From: Rikenellaceae bacterium
GTDB taxonomy: Bacteria; Bacteroidota; Bacteroidia; Bacteroidales; Rikenellaceae
DNA: 62,327 nt
Direction of reading: 5' to 3'
NCBI GenBank assembly: GCA_015059865.1
Contig: SUZP01000007.1
Coordinates: 1 to 62,327 of the forward strand
Shown: in pieces, positions 37,036 to 45,491 of the stretch
Layout of the letters: the number at the start of each line of letters is the position of its first letter
Numbering within the stretch: position 1 is the first letter of the stretch
Program-made: the position numbers and the translations under genes
Notes under the pieces: model-generated
The model's database searches: none
Seen by the model: only the letters and a program-made list of their open reading frames with translations
What the model was told of the DNA's origin: nothing

Positions 37036-37067
37036 TTTGCACTTTTCGTAATAAGTCACTATATTTG
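37036..37067 (+). promoter_or_regulatory. Consensus promoter ahead of the structured leader
   Basis: TTTG (37036-37039), 20 nt, TATATTTG (37060-37067). Transcription should start near 37075, about 240 nt before the next start codon. Confidence 0.7.
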
Positions 37068-37070
37068 TGG

Positions 37071-37317
37071 TGCAGTCCACGAGGATTGCAGACATATTTT
37101 AGTGAAAGTGTTTCGCTAATTCTTAGAAATAAAATTTGGCGATTTTAAAACAACAAGAATAACGAATACTTACATCACTTGTATAGGTGTGTTTTGTGGT
37201 ATAGTCTATGCCAACTCCATACCTTGCAGGTGTGGGGTATAGTTTATTTGTTGTTGGGCTACGCCAAATGCCTATTTCTAGATAAACGAATTGACTCCAC
37301 ACTTTCTATTTTGTTAA
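37071..37317 (+). ncRNA. Candidate structured 5' leader or small RNA
   Basis: Hairpins visible in order: TGCAGTCC/GGATTGCA (37071-37090), TTAGTGAAA/TTTCGCTAA (about 37099-37120), GGTATA/TATGCC (about 37199-37213) and CCATACC/GGTGTGG (about 37220-37238). No Rfam family is recognised by eye. It may be a leader controlling the downstream ORF or an independent sRNA. Confidence 0.35.
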
Positions 37318-37743
37318 ATGCCCTTTTGGAGCGAAGAGCATAAAATATATATTACGATGTTCTATGCTGTATATGAAAATGGTATGGTAGATATGAAGCA
37401 GGAGTTTGCGCAGTTGCACAAATCCGGAAACATACTATTTTTTGCCACACACTATGACTACACTCCTGGTTATAGGTACTATTACTTTATAGACATTCAC
37501 CTCCAAAGTATTCACCTACAACTAAATGGGTGTAAATTACTCTGCATGATTCGACATTATGAAGATGATATCCCCTGTATGGAGTTTGAGGTAGAATCGC
37601 CTAAATATGGTATCGAAAGAGTGGAGGTACATAGGCAGCACCCTCTGTTTTCATTCTATCTATCTCGCGTTGCCCATATTATTGGCTTAATAAACGCGAT
37701 CGGGTACGAGGCGTATCGTAAACATTATTTGAGATTAGAATAG
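37318..37743 (+). CDS. Hypothetical protein
   Basis: 141 aa, no recognised domain or signal. Rich in Tyr, His and Ile, with predicted strands such as LFFATHYDYTPGYRYYYFIDIHL followed by a helical end (AHIIGLINAIGYEAYRKHYL). A later ATG at 37357 (MFYAVYENGMVDMKQEF) would give 128 aa and may be the true start. It has a strong upstream promoter with an unusually long leader, and its stop codon lies in the arm of a terminator hairpin, both supporting a real transcription unit. Codon use looks less regular than in neighbours. Possibly acquired. Confidence 0.5.
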   Translation: MPFWSEEHKIYITMFYAVYENGMVDMKQEFAQLHKSGNILFFATHYDYTPGYRYYYFIDIHLQSIHLQLNGCKLLCMIRHYEDDIPCMEFEVESPKYGIERVEVHRQHPLFSFYLSRVAHIIGLINAIGYEAYRKHYLRLE

Positions 37744-37775
37744 GGTGTAGCCAACAAGTTTTTGGCCACACCCTA
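37741..37775. terminator. Bidirectional terminator overlapping a stop codon
   Basis: 14-nt arms TAGGGTGTAGCCAA and TTGGCCACACCCTA with one mismatch and a CAAGTTT loop. The TAG of the upstream ORF is the first three bases. It also ends gcvP from the other side. Same loop family as the other hairpins. Confidence 0.75.
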
Positions 37776-37804
37776 TCTTACAGCAATTGCTTTATGATGT
37801 AGTT

Positions 37805-40621
37805 CTACTCCTCATTCTTACATACGAGATTGCGGTCGCCGTAGCCGTTGTCAATCTTCGTTACATAAGGGAAGAACTTCGAGCGTGCAACCCACTCCAA
37901 TGGGAAGGCTGCCTCCTGTCGAGAGTATGGATGCGACCACTCGCCTGCAAGCTCCTCGGCGATATGTGGTGCGTTGGCAACTACATTGTCAGCCTCACCA
38001 TTGATAGCCTCCGCCTCGCGCTTAATCTGAACGAGAGCCTCGATAAAGCGGTCCATCTCCTCCTTTGACTCCGACTCGGTAGGCTCAACCATCAGCGTTT
38101 CGTGAACAGGGAACGAGAGGGTAGGAGCGTGGAAGCCGTAGTCCATCAAGCGGTGAGCAACATCGCCACAATCTACGCCATAGTCGTGCTTGAAGTTTGT
38201 CAAATCGAGAATCATCTCGTGACCTACGCGGCCTGTTTCGCCCGAATAGTAGGTGCGGAACTCATCTTTAATCGCCGAAGCCATATAGTTGGCATTTACG
38301 ATAGCCATCTCGGTTGCCTTGCGCAAGCCCTCTGCACCGAGCATCTTGATATAGCCGTATGTAATAGGTAACAAGAGCGCTGAGCCCCAAGGTGATGACG
38401 ATACAGCGGTGATACCCTCCTCGCCACCAGTCGCTACGACCGAGTGCGAAGGGAGGAATGGTGCGAGGTGCGAAGCCACGCAGATAGGACCAACACCCGG
38501 ACCGCCGCCGCCGTGAGGCATTGCGAAGGTCTTATGCAGGTTGAGGTGGCAGACATCGGCACCGATAAAGCCCGGATTGGTCAAACCGACCTGTGCATTC
38601 ATATTTGCACCGTCCATATATACCTCGCCACCTGCATCGTGGATAGTATCAACAATCTCGCGGATGCGGCTCTCGAATACGCCGTGTGTCGAAGGGTAGG
38701 TTACCATCAAGGCGCACAACTCCGAAGAGTACTGCTCGGCCTTAGCCTTCAAGTCATCGACATCGATATTTCCGTGAGCATCGCACGCCACGGTAACAAT
38801 CTTCATACCTGCCATAGCGGCCGAAGCCGGATTTGTGCCGTGAGCCGAAGCAGGAATCAGCACGATATTACGATAGCCCTGATTGCGGCTTTGGTGGTAA
38901 GCACGGATAACCATCAATCCCGAATACTCGCCTGCGGCACCCGAATTTGGCTGTACGGAGCAAGCCGCAAAACCTGTGATGGTTGCCAAGTCACGCTCCA
39001 ACTCCTCGATAAGGGCGGTATAACCCTCGCGCTGGTCGGCAGGAGCAAATGGGTGAATATTCTGGAAGCCAGCCAACGAGAGAGGCTGCATAGTAGCGGC
39101 AGGGTTCAACTTCATTGTGCACGAGCCGAGCGAAATCATCGAGTTCGCCAACGAGATATCGCGCAATTCGAGACGCTTGATGTAGCGCATCAACTCGCTC
39201 TCCGAACGGTAGCGGTTGAATACTGGCTCGGTGAGGTATGCCGACTTACGAGCCATAAGAGTTTGAGGCTCGGTAGCCATAACTACCTTCTTTGCCTTCT
39301 TGCCCTTGGCCTCGGCAAATATCGCTACAACCTCCTCTACCTCGGCAGGTGTTGTCACCTCGTCGAACGAGAGGCGTACACGGAACTCCGATGGGTAGTA
39401 GAAGTTGATATGGTGCTCCAATGCCACTGACTCTACGACCGAAGCCTCCGCCTCGATTTCGAGCGTATCAAAGAGGTTTGTATTTGTCAATTTATAGCCC
39501 AATGCCTCGATGCCCTTTGCAGCGGTCAAAGCAGAGAGGTGGGCGGTGAGTGCTGCACGGCGCAAGCCCTCGGCTCCGTTATATACGCAGTGGAAGCCTA
39601 CTATCGAAGCCATCAGTGCCGATGCGGTGCAGATGTTTGAGGTTGCACGCTCACGCTTGATGTGCTGCTCACGCATCTGCAATGCCATACGCAAAGCGCG
39701 ACGACCGAGTCTATCGACCGAAACGCCGATAATTCTTCCCGGCATATTACGCTTGTAAGCCTCTTTTGTAGCCATATATCCTGCCGAAGGACCTCCGAAG
39801 CCCATAGGACAACCAAGACGCTGTGTCGAGCCTACGGCAATATCTGCGCCCCACTCTGCCGGTGATGCAAGCAACGCCAACGAGAGGAGGTCTGCATCTG
39901 CGGTTACAAGTGCGCCCGCAGCGTGTGCCGCAGCTACGAAGTCCGAGTAGTCGCGCACCTCACCATTTGCGGCAGGATACTGTACAATAGCTCCGAACTC
40001 CTTGCCTGAGAAGGTGTAGTCGGCATAGTCGCCAATAACCAACTCGATGCCGAATGGCTCGCTACGAGTGAGCAATACATCGAGAGTCTGAGGGAAGATA
40101 TTTTCATCCACAAAGAGGAGGTTGCGCCCCTCCTTCACAGCCTCGCGCGAGCGAAGCGAGAACATCATCGCCATAGCCTCGGCAGCTGCGGTAGCCTCGT
40201 CGAGCAGCGAGCAGTTGGCAATCTCCAAGCCTGTGAGCGAGGTGATAGCCGTTTGGTAGTTCAAAAGAGCCTCCAAGCGACCTTGTGAAATCTCCGCTTG
40301 ATAAGGGGTGTAGGAGGTGTACCACGCAGGGTTTTCGAATACATTGCGCATAATAGCCGCCGACACGGCATTAGGGTAGTAGCCCATACCGATAAATGAA
40401 CGGAACTGCTTATTGCGCGATGCGAGCTCTTGAATGTGTGCTGCAAATTCATACTCGCTCATCGCCTCACCAAGAGCCAATGGAGCATTCAGACGAATGT
40501 TTGCAGGGAGTACCTGCGCGATGAGTTCATCGACAGAATTAACACCTATTGTGTCGAGCATTGCTTTTAGAGTGTCAGGATTGCTGCATCCGACATGTCT
40601 ATTTACGAAGTTGTCAAACAT
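37805..40621 (-). CDS. gcvP: Glycine dehydrogenase (decarboxylating), P-protein
   Basis: PLP enzyme of the glycine cleavage system: decarboxylates glycine and passes the aminomethyl group to lipoylated GcvH. The 938-aa single chain contains both the N-terminal (MLDTIGVNSVDELI...YTPYQAEISQGRLEALLNYQT) and C-terminal halves (SCTMKLNPAATMQPLS, then HLNLHKTFAMPHGGGGPGVGP with the PLP lysine at residue 697). Length is typical for the fused form, not the split GcvPA/PB form. gcvT and gcvH are not in the window. Monocistronic, with a TATCTTTG -7-like element at 40663-40656. Confidence 0.96.
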   Translation of the reverse strand: MFDNFVNRHVGCSNPDTLKAMLDTIGVNSVDELIAQVLPANIRLNAPLALGEAMSEYEFAAHIQELASRNKQFRSFIGMGYYPNAVSAAIMRNVFENPAWYTSYTPYQAEISQGRLEALLNYQTAITSLTGLEIANCSLLDEATAAAEAMAMMFSLRSREAVKEGRNLLFVDENIFPQTLDVLLTRSEPFGIELVIGDYADYTFSGKEFGAIVQYPAANGEVRDYSDFVAAAHAAGALVTADADLLSLALLASPAEWGADIAVGSTQRLGCPMGFGGPSAGYMATKEAYKRNMPGRIIGVSVDRLGRRALRMALQMREQHIKRERATSNICTASALMASIVGFHCVYNGAEGLRRAALTAHLSALTAAKGIEALGYKLTNTNLFDTLEIEAEASVVESVALEHHINFYYPSEFRVRLSFDEVTTPAEVEEVVAIFAEAKGKKAKKVVMATEPQTLMARKSAYLTEPVFNRYRSESELMRYIKRLELRDISLANSMISLGSCTMKLNPAATMQPLSLAGFQNIHPFAPADQREGYTALIEELERDLATITGFAACSVQPNSGAAGEYSGLMVIRAYHQSRNQGYRNIVLIPASAHGTNPASAAMAGMKIVTVACDAHGNIDVDDLKAKAEQYSSELCALMVTYPSTHGVFESRIREIVDTIHDAGGEVYMDGANMNAQVGLTNPGFIGADVCHLNLHKTFAMPHGGGGPGVGPICVASHLAPFLPSHSVVATGGEEGITAVSSSPWGSALLLPITYGYIKMLGAEGLRKATEMAIVNANYMASAIKDEFRTYYSGETGRVGHEMILDLTNFKHDYGVDCGDVAHRLMDYGFHAPTLSFPVHETLMVEPTESESKEEMDRFIEALVQIKREAEAINGEADNVVANAPHIAEELAGEWSHPYSRQEAAFPLEWVARSKFFPYVTKIDNGYGDRNLVCKNEE

Positions 40622-40771
40622 ATTGTTATAAGGTTTTTGTTTTAAAGTTTAGCAACAAAGATAGTAAAAATTTGATTAATATGTCACAAGTGTATAATAT
40701 TTTCACCTGAATTGTATCACAATGTGCAATTTATTGCAATCGTATATGCAAAGTTTTTTCGCATTTTTTTG

Positions 40772-40779
40772 TAGTTTTG
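40772..40779 (+). promoter_or_regulatory. Putative -7 element of the ECF sigma operon
   Basis: TAGTTTTG matches TAnnTTTG. No -33 TTTG is found at the right distance, so another sigma factor, possibly the encoded one, may read it. Confidence 0.35.
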
Positions 40780-40846
40780 TAGCAATAAAACGCGTCTAAT
40801 AGGTAAAATTGTTGCCGAAGACGGCTGAAAAAACTAAACCAAGAAA

Positions 40847-41329
40847 ATGAAAGATTCCGAAAAAGAGTTTGCCCAATTGGTGCGAGAGCATAAGACGACA
40901 ATTTATACCGTCTGCTATATGTTCTCCAAGGACAAGGAGGAGGTTGAGGACCTTTTCCAAGAGGTGTTGATTGCCCTATGGCGTGGTTTTAACGGGTTTA
41001 GGGGCGAGTGTAATATCCGTTCGTGGATATATCGTGTGTCGCTCAACACCTGTATCACTGCCGAGCGCAAAAAACGCCGCCGAGCCGACTCGGTGCGCCT
41101 TGATATGAACATCAACCTCTTCTCCGACACTGACGAGGATAGTCGTCAGGCGCAGATGTTGCGCAAGCGTATTGGTAAGTTGGGAGTTTTCGACCGCGCG
41201 ATTATTCTGCTGTGGCTCGAAAATCTCTCCTACGAGGAGATAGGTGCCATTGTCGGCATCTCAGCCAAGAATGTCTCGGTGCGCCTTGTGCGCATACGCG
41301 AACAACTCAAAAATATGTCAAACGATTAA
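40847..41329 (+). CDS. ECF-type RNA polymerase sigma factor
   Basis: 160 aa, a group IV sigma factor. Region 2 is visible in TTIYTVCYMFSKDKEEVEDLFQEVLIALWRGFNGFRGECNIRSWIYRVSLN in outline (-10 recognition). Region 4 is in GKLGVFDRAIILLWLENLSYEEIGAIVGISAKNVSVRLVRIREQLK in outline (-35 recognition helix-turn-helix). No extra domain. The next gene, 12 nt downstream, codes for a membrane protein with an N-terminal coiled coil, not a FecR or zinc-finger anti-sigma. It is therefore a different arrangement from the SusC-linked sigma/FecR systems common in this phylum. Confidence 0.93.
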   Translation: MKDSEKEFAQLVREHKTTIYTVCYMFSKDKEEVEDLFQEVLIALWRGFNGFRGECNIRSWIYRVSLNTCITAERKKRRRADSVRLDMNINLFSDTDEDSRQAQMLRKRIGKLGVFDRAIILLWLENLSYEEIGAIVGISAKNVSVRLVRIREQLKNMSND

Positions 41330-41341
41330 CCCCTTTCAGCT

Positions 41342-41941
41342 ATGAATAGTATCGAAATGAACGAGCTCAACGAGATGCGCGAGCAACTCGCAACGCTCAA
41401 AAAGCAACTCAACACCCAAGAGATTATAAACGACCGCCTTATCAAAGAGGCGATGTCGCGAAAGCTCTCGGCTCTGAACAACAGCGCGATTTGGATATCT
41501 GTCGTATGCCTTGTTATGATACCGTTGGGGTATTTCAACTTCCAAAGAATGGGACACTCTACGGCATTCTGCATCGCTACTTCGGCTCTATTTCTAATAT
41601 GTCTTATAGCGATAGTCGTCAGCCACTACCGTATCCACAAGCGCGATATCTATTCGGGCAACTTGGTTACCGTCTACAAGGAGGTTGCACGAATGAAGAA
41701 GATTTACAAGAGTTGGCACTATTGGTCTATCCCGATGTTGATAGTGTGGTTTGGCTGGTTGGAGTATGAAATCTATTTAAACCAAGCCAACGAAGATATA
41801 ACCGCATTGTTGATGATTAGTGCAAGCGGAATTTTCGGCGGAATTATTGGCGGAATCGTGGGCTTGCGAATTCACAAGCGAACACTTCGCACGGCAGACG
41901 ACCTATTGCGCCAAATCGAGGAGTTACAGAGGCAGGAGTAG
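41342..41941 (+). CDS. Hypothetical membrane protein cotranscribed with the ECF sigma factor
   Basis: 199 aa. Residues 1-45 form a likely coiled coil (MNELNEMREQLATLKKQLNTQ). Hydrophobic segments at about 50-68, 76-97, 125-142 and 157-177 suggest four transmembrane helices, and a charged C-terminal helix follows (TLRTADDLLRQIEELQRQE). No family recognised. Position directly after a sigma gene makes it a candidate anti-sigma factor or sensor, with the cytoplasmic N-terminal coil as the likely sigma contact, an inference only. It converges with maf, leaving only 3 nt between the stop codons. Confidence 0.65.
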   Translation: MNSIEMNELNEMREQLATLKKQLNTQEIINDRLIKEAMSRKLSALNNSAIWISVVCLVMIPLGYFNFQRMGHSTAFCIATSALFLICLIAIVVSHYRIHKRDIYSGNLVTVYKEVARMKKIYKSWHYWSIPMLIVWFGWLEYEIYLNQANEDITALLMISASGIFGGIIGGIVGLRIHKRTLRTADDLLRQIEELQRQE

Positions 41942-41944
41942 GTG

Positions 41945-42535
41945 CTAAACAAGCTCTTTGAGGGCTATGCAAACTTTTTGCACAGGTAGCCCCATAACAT
42001 TGTAGAACGAGCCTTGAAGCCCCTCTATGGCGGTATAACCTATCCACTCTTGAATACCGTATGCGCCCGCTTTATCAAGTGGGCGATACTTTTCGATATA
42101 GTACTCAATCTCCTCATTTTCGAGCGCACGGAATGTAACTAAACTCTCAGCCGAGAAAGAGATTGTGCGCAAAGGGGTGCGGAGCGTAACGCCCGTTACG
42201 ACTTTGTGTGTCGCTCCCGACAAAATCTTCAACATTCGCTCAGCATCGGCATTATCTTTTGGCTTGCCGAGAATTTCGCCACCGGCAATAACGACCGTGT
42301 CGGCAGTCAGCAAGATGTCGCCCTCTTTCAAAGTGTGTGGGTAGGCGTTGCTTTTGAGTTGCGAGAGGAACTCGGCAACCTTATCTGCTTCGAGGTCGGC
42401 AGGGTAACGCTCATCACATTCAAACTTTTCGGCAAGGGTAAAGTCGATATCGCATGCAGCGAGTAGTTCGCGGCGGCGTGGCGATGCCGAGGCGAGAATA
42501 AGGCGATGATTTTTAAGTCTATCTTGCAGTAACAT
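41945..42535 (-). CDS. maf: Maf/YceF-type nucleoside triphosphate pyrophosphatase
   Basis: 196 aa. Hydrolyses modified or canonical pyrimidine nucleotides (dTTP, UTP, m5UTP, pseudo-UTP in characterised members). Signature blocks: LILASASPRRRELL near the N-terminus, DEIR-like region replaced by CDERYPADLEADKVAEFLSQLK, LLTADTVVIAGGEILGKPKD, RMLKILSGATHKVVTGV and KAGAYGIQEWIGYTAIEGLQGSFYNVMGLPV. All typical and in order. Third gene of the operon rnz-trmH-maf, 6 nt after the methyltransferase gene. Confidence 0.93.
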   Translation of the reverse strand: MLLQDRLKNHRLILASASPRRRELLAACDIDFTLAEKFECDERYPADLEADKVAEFLSQLKSNAYPHTLKEGDILLTADTVVIAGGEILGKPKDNADAERMLKILSGATHKVVTGVTLRTPLRTISFSAESLVTFRALENEEIEYYIEKYRPLDKAGAYGIQEWIGYTAIEGLQGSFYNVMGLPVQKVCIALKELV

Positions 42536-42541
42536 AGCGGT

Positions 42542-43267
42542 TTATCTTCTTCTAAACTCCGAACATATAACAGCCGTAGCAACCGCCACATTCAATGACT
42601 CCGAGCCACAGCGGTCGGCAGGATATGGCGGAATAAGCAATTTGTTTGTAACCGTTTCGGCAACCTCCGAGGAGATGCCCTGTCCCTCATTGCCCATCAC
42701 GATTACGCCCGACTTGTTGAGTTGTGCCGAGTAGATATTTTCTCCTTCGAGGAATGTGCCGTAAATCTTTGTATTGTGTTGTGCTGCAAGCCATTGAGGA
42801 AGATTGGTGTAGTGTACTCGCACACGCAAAATTGCCCCCATTGTCGCTTGTACCACCTTCGGATTAAAACAGTCGGCGCTATCTTCCGAGCAGACAATAT
42901 CGCTAATACCAAACCAATCGGCAAGGCGAATAATTGTGCCGAGATTGCCCGGATTCTGCACGCGGTCGAGTGCCAAAACGAGGTCTTTCGCAGGTTGAGC
43001 CTTTGCGAGCGAGTGGCGTGGCAACTCAACCACCGCCAAGACCGAATTTGCGGTTTTGAGTTGCGAGATGCGCTCCATCTCCTTCTCGCTAATAATCTCG
43101 CCCTCCGAAAATATCGGTTTGGTCTGCAAGATGCGGCGAATGTGGAGCGAGGAGTTACGAATCTCGCCAACCAACTTCTCACCTTCGGCGATGAACGCAC
43201 CCAACTCCTCACGACCTTGCTTGGTCGCAAGCGATTTAATATCAAGTATTTCTGCTCTCGTAATCAT
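42542..43267 (-). CDS. SpoU/TrmH-family RNA methyltransferase (rRNA type)
   Basis: 241 aa, SAM-dependent ribose 2'-O-methylation, probably of 23S rRNA. An N-terminal substrate-binding subdomain (REELGAFIAEGEKLVGEIRNSS and RRILQTKPIF) precedes the SPOUT knot, with LVLALDRVQNPGNLGTIIRLADWFGISDIVC, GVIVMGNEGQGIS and the terminal IPPYPADRCGSESLNVAVATAVICSEF motif. It overlaps the rnz stop by 4 nt (ATGA). Distinct from the TrmH-like protein at 22739-23434 by its N-terminal domain. Exact site is not predictable. Confidence 0.88.
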   Translation of the reverse strand: MITRAEILDIKSLATKQGREELGAFIAEGEKLVGEIRNSSLHIRRILQTKPIFSEGEIISEKEMERISQLKTANSVLAVVELPRHSLAKAQPAKDLVLALDRVQNPGNLGTIIRLADWFGISDIVCSEDSADCFNPKVVQATMGAILRVRVHYTNLPQWLAAQHNTKIYGTFLEGENIYSAQLNKSGVIVMGNEGQGISSEVAETVTNKLLIPPYPADRCGSESLNVAVATAVICSEFRRR

Positions 43268-44172
43268 ATTCTGAAAGTTTCGCCTTCGTGGGCGATATCG
43301 GTATTCTCGAAAATGGCTCTCGCCTCTGCCAACAATGGCTCTTTATCCTTGTAGCGCGATGAAAAATGACCAATCAGAAGTCGTTTCGCTCCTGCCGCCA
43401 AAGCTGTCTTTGCGGCATCTTCCGAGGTGGCGTGTCCTCGCTCCTTTGCCTCCTTTTTCTGCGCTGCGGCATAGGTTGCTTCGTGGTAGAGCATATCCAC
43501 TCCTGCAACATATTTCGCCACCGCCCCCGAACGATTTGTGTCGGAGCAGTAGGCGTACGACTGCGGAGGGTGAGCCACGAAAGTTATGCGCTCATTAGGC
43601 AAAATCGTGCCATCTTCCAACTCTATGTCGTTTCCCTCTTTGGCTGCGACTATCTGCTTTATAGTCAAGCCATAACGCTCAATGGCAAACTTATCTACAT
43701 TGCGTGGCAGTGGCTTCTCTTTGAAGAGGTAGCCCGATGTCGGTACTCGGTGGCGAAGTGGAATACTCCACACCTCCAACGAGCGATTTTCAAAGATTAT
43801 TTGGTGCTTTGTCGTATCAACTTCCACCCACTGCACCTCGTAAGGCAACTCCTTATCGAAGTAGTGCAGATGGTACTCCAAAATCTCGCCAAAGGGGCGT
43901 GGCGCATAGACCGTTAGAGGTGTTTTGCGACCGTAAAGACCAAGCGTAGAGATTAGTGGAAACAGACCAAAAACATGGTCGCCGTGCAGATGCGAGATAA
44001 AGACTGCACGCAGGCGCAACGGATTTATGCCACAGCGGAACATCTGCTGCTGCACACCCTCCCCTGCATCGACCAAGTAGTGTTGCTCGTTGCAGTTCAC
44101 CACTTGTGCCGAGGGGTGTCCGTTTGCAGTCGGCTTTGCCGATGCAGCACCTAAAATTGTTACACCTATCAT
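43264..44172 (-). CDS. rnz: Ribonuclease Z (tRNA 3'-endonuclease)
   Basis: Cleaves tRNA precursors after the discriminator base, a needed step since the tRNA-Cys gene here lacks an encoded CCA. The 302-aa protein is a metallo-beta-lactamase fold with the zinc motif H61-L-H-G-D-H66, followed by the exosite-like insert, later HATSEDAAKTALAAGAKRLLIGHFSSRY with further ligands. The N-terminus VTILGAASAKPTANGHPSAQVV matches the family. The ATG at 44172 is chosen over 44229 because the upstream codons lie in the dispersed repeat. First gene of the rnz-trmH-maf operon. Confidence 0.92.
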   Translation of the reverse strand: MIGVTILGAASAKPTANGHPSAQVVNCNEQHYLVDAGEGVQQQMFRCGINPLRLRAVFISHLHGDHVFGLFPLISTLGLYGRKTPLTVYAPRPFGEILEYHLHYFDKELPYEVQWVEVDTTKHQIIFENRSLEVWSIPLRHRVPTSGYLFKEKPLPRNVDKFAIERYGLTIKQIVAAKEGNDIELEDGTILPNERITFVAHPPQSYAYCSDTNRSGAVAKYVAGVDMLYHEATYAAAQKKEAKERGHATSEDAAKTALAAGAKRLLIGHFSSRYKDKEPLLAEARAIFENTDIAHEGETFRI

Positions 44173-44245
44173 AGTTAAAATTGTTCTGATTGGTAAATTG
44201 TGCACCTTACTTGTGTCGTAAATGCTCACACACGGTTAGTATGTT
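44173..44245 (-). repeat. Dispersed intergenic repeat, copy B (before rnz)
   Basis: Inverted relative to copy A at 6801-6869 and about 80-85% identical over 65 bp. It directly abuts the rnz start codon. It contains GTTCTGATTGG and the conserved core CTTACTTGTGTCGTAAATGC. Confidence 0.7.
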
Positions 44246-44564
44246 AAGCCTGCAAAGCAGGCTTTTCCTCCTCGCGGCTCGGCAAAGTGTGCAAGCACCC
44301 TCTGCCCTCGCTCCGCAGCGTCGGTTGCGTTTTCCGCCACTGCGTAACGCACAAAATTTCCTCAATCACCTCCAATTTTAAGGTTCTTGGTTTACTCTCG
44401 TCTCTCGTCTTTGACCCGTGCAAGCACGGCTCTTCACTGCTTCGCCTCGGCATAGTCTGCAAGCAGTCTCTGCCCTCGGCTTAATCGCAGCGGTCGTCTC
44501 TCGTTTTTATTGAAATTATTATCTTTTTTCAAATTTCTCTCGTCTCTCGTCTTTCGTCTCTCGT
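44173..44564. other. 392-bp repeat-rich intergenic region
   Basis: Between trxB and rnz, both on the reverse strand. It holds repeat copy B, a perfect hairpin AAGCCTGC/GCAGGCTT (44246-44264) followed by TT, GC-rich segments such as CTCGCTCCGCAG (shared with 20496-20507), and two clusters of the 7-mer TCTCGTC (44395-44411 and 44537-44566). No coding frame is convincing. Confidence 0.65.
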
Positions 44565-45491
44565 CTATTTCTGTGAAGCAAGAAATCTCTCTGCATCGAG
44601 CGCAGCGATACAGCCCGAACCTGCGGCTACAATAGCCTGACGGTAGTGAGGGTCGCGAACATCACCTGCGGCGAAGATGCCCTCCACCGAGGTCTTTGAT
44701 GTTCCCGGCTCAACTACGATATAACCCTGCTCGTCAAGTTCCAACTTACCCTTTACCAACTCGGTGTTAGGGTGGTGTCCGATAGCGAGGAAGAAGCCCG
44801 AAATTGCGATGTCGTACTCCTCACCATCACCTTTGCGAAGGCGTGCGCCCGTAACGCCATCTTCATCGCCCAAAACCTCTACGGTGTTGTGCTCGAACAA
44901 GACTTTGATATTTGGAGTATTGAAAACGCGCTCCTGCATCGCTTTCGATGCACGGAGGAACGGCTTGCGCACAATGAGGTAGACCTGACGACATAGCGAT
45001 GCGAGGTAGGTTGCCTCTTCACATGCGGTATCGCCACCACCAACTACCGCTACGTCCTGCTTGCGGTAGAAGAAACCATCGCAAGTGGCGCAAGCACTAA
45101 CGCCCATACCACGGAACTTGCGCTCCGACTCCAAACCGAGATACTTTGCCGATGCTCCGGTGCAGATGATAACCGCCTCAGCTTCAATCTTATTTTCGCC
45201 GTCAATAGTGAGTACGAAAGGTCGCTTCGAGGTGTCGATATCGGTGACAATACCCGTGCGTACCTCCGTTCCGAGGCGCAAGGCCTGCGCACGAAGGTCG
45301 TTCATCATCTCTGTTCCCTGAACACCATCGGGGTAACCCGGGAAGTTTTCGATTTCGGTTGTTGTGGTAAGTTGTCCGCCCGGCTCGATTCCCTCGTACA
45401 ATACAGGGCTCAAAGCAGCACGCGCAGCATAGATGGCAGCCGTAAATCCCGCAGGACCGCTACCAATGATTAAAACTTTTACTCTTTCCAT
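44565..45491 (-). CDS. trxB: Thioredoxin-disulfide reductase
   Basis: Reduces thioredoxin with NADPH through FAD and a redox disulfide, in the cytoplasm. The 308-aa protein has the FAD-binding GSGPAGFTAAIYAARA near the N-terminus, the active CATC at 134-137, the NADPH-binding GGGDTACEEATYLA and the C-terminal GIFAAGDVRDPHYRQAIVAAGSGCIAALDAERFL block. Length is normal for the low-molecular-weight bacterial type. Monocistronic, with promoter CGAA/TACATTTG (45559-45529) on the reverse strand. The stop codon falls in a TCTCGTC repeat cluster. Confidence 0.95.
   Translation of the reverse strand: MERVKVLIIGSGPAGFTAAIYAARAALSPVLYEGIEPGGQLTTTTEIENFPGYPDGVQGTEMMNDLRAQALRLGTEVRTGIVTDIDTSKRPFVLTIDGENKIEAEAVIICTGASAKYLGLESERKFRGMGVSACATCDGFFYRKQDVAVVGGGDTACEEATYLASLCRQVYLIVRKPFLRASKAMQERVFNTPNIKVLFEHNTVEVLGDEDGVTGARLRKGDGEEYDIAISGFFLAIGHHPNTELVKGKLELDEQGYIVVEPGTSKTSVEGIFAAGDVRDPHYRQAIVAAGSGCIAALDAERFLASQK

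Larger units (their letters stand above)
36947..37317. other. 371-bp divergent region with a long structured leader
   Basis: The left end holds the Ntn hydrolase -7 element (36993-37000). From 37036 a strong forward promoter drives about 240 untranslated bases containing several hairpins, described separately. No gene is seen in it. Confidence 0.65.

Noticed and set aside
44535..44566. TCTCGTC repeats as a possible CRISPR array
   Set aside because: Units are 7 bp, adjacent, without spacers of constant length, and no cas gene is present.
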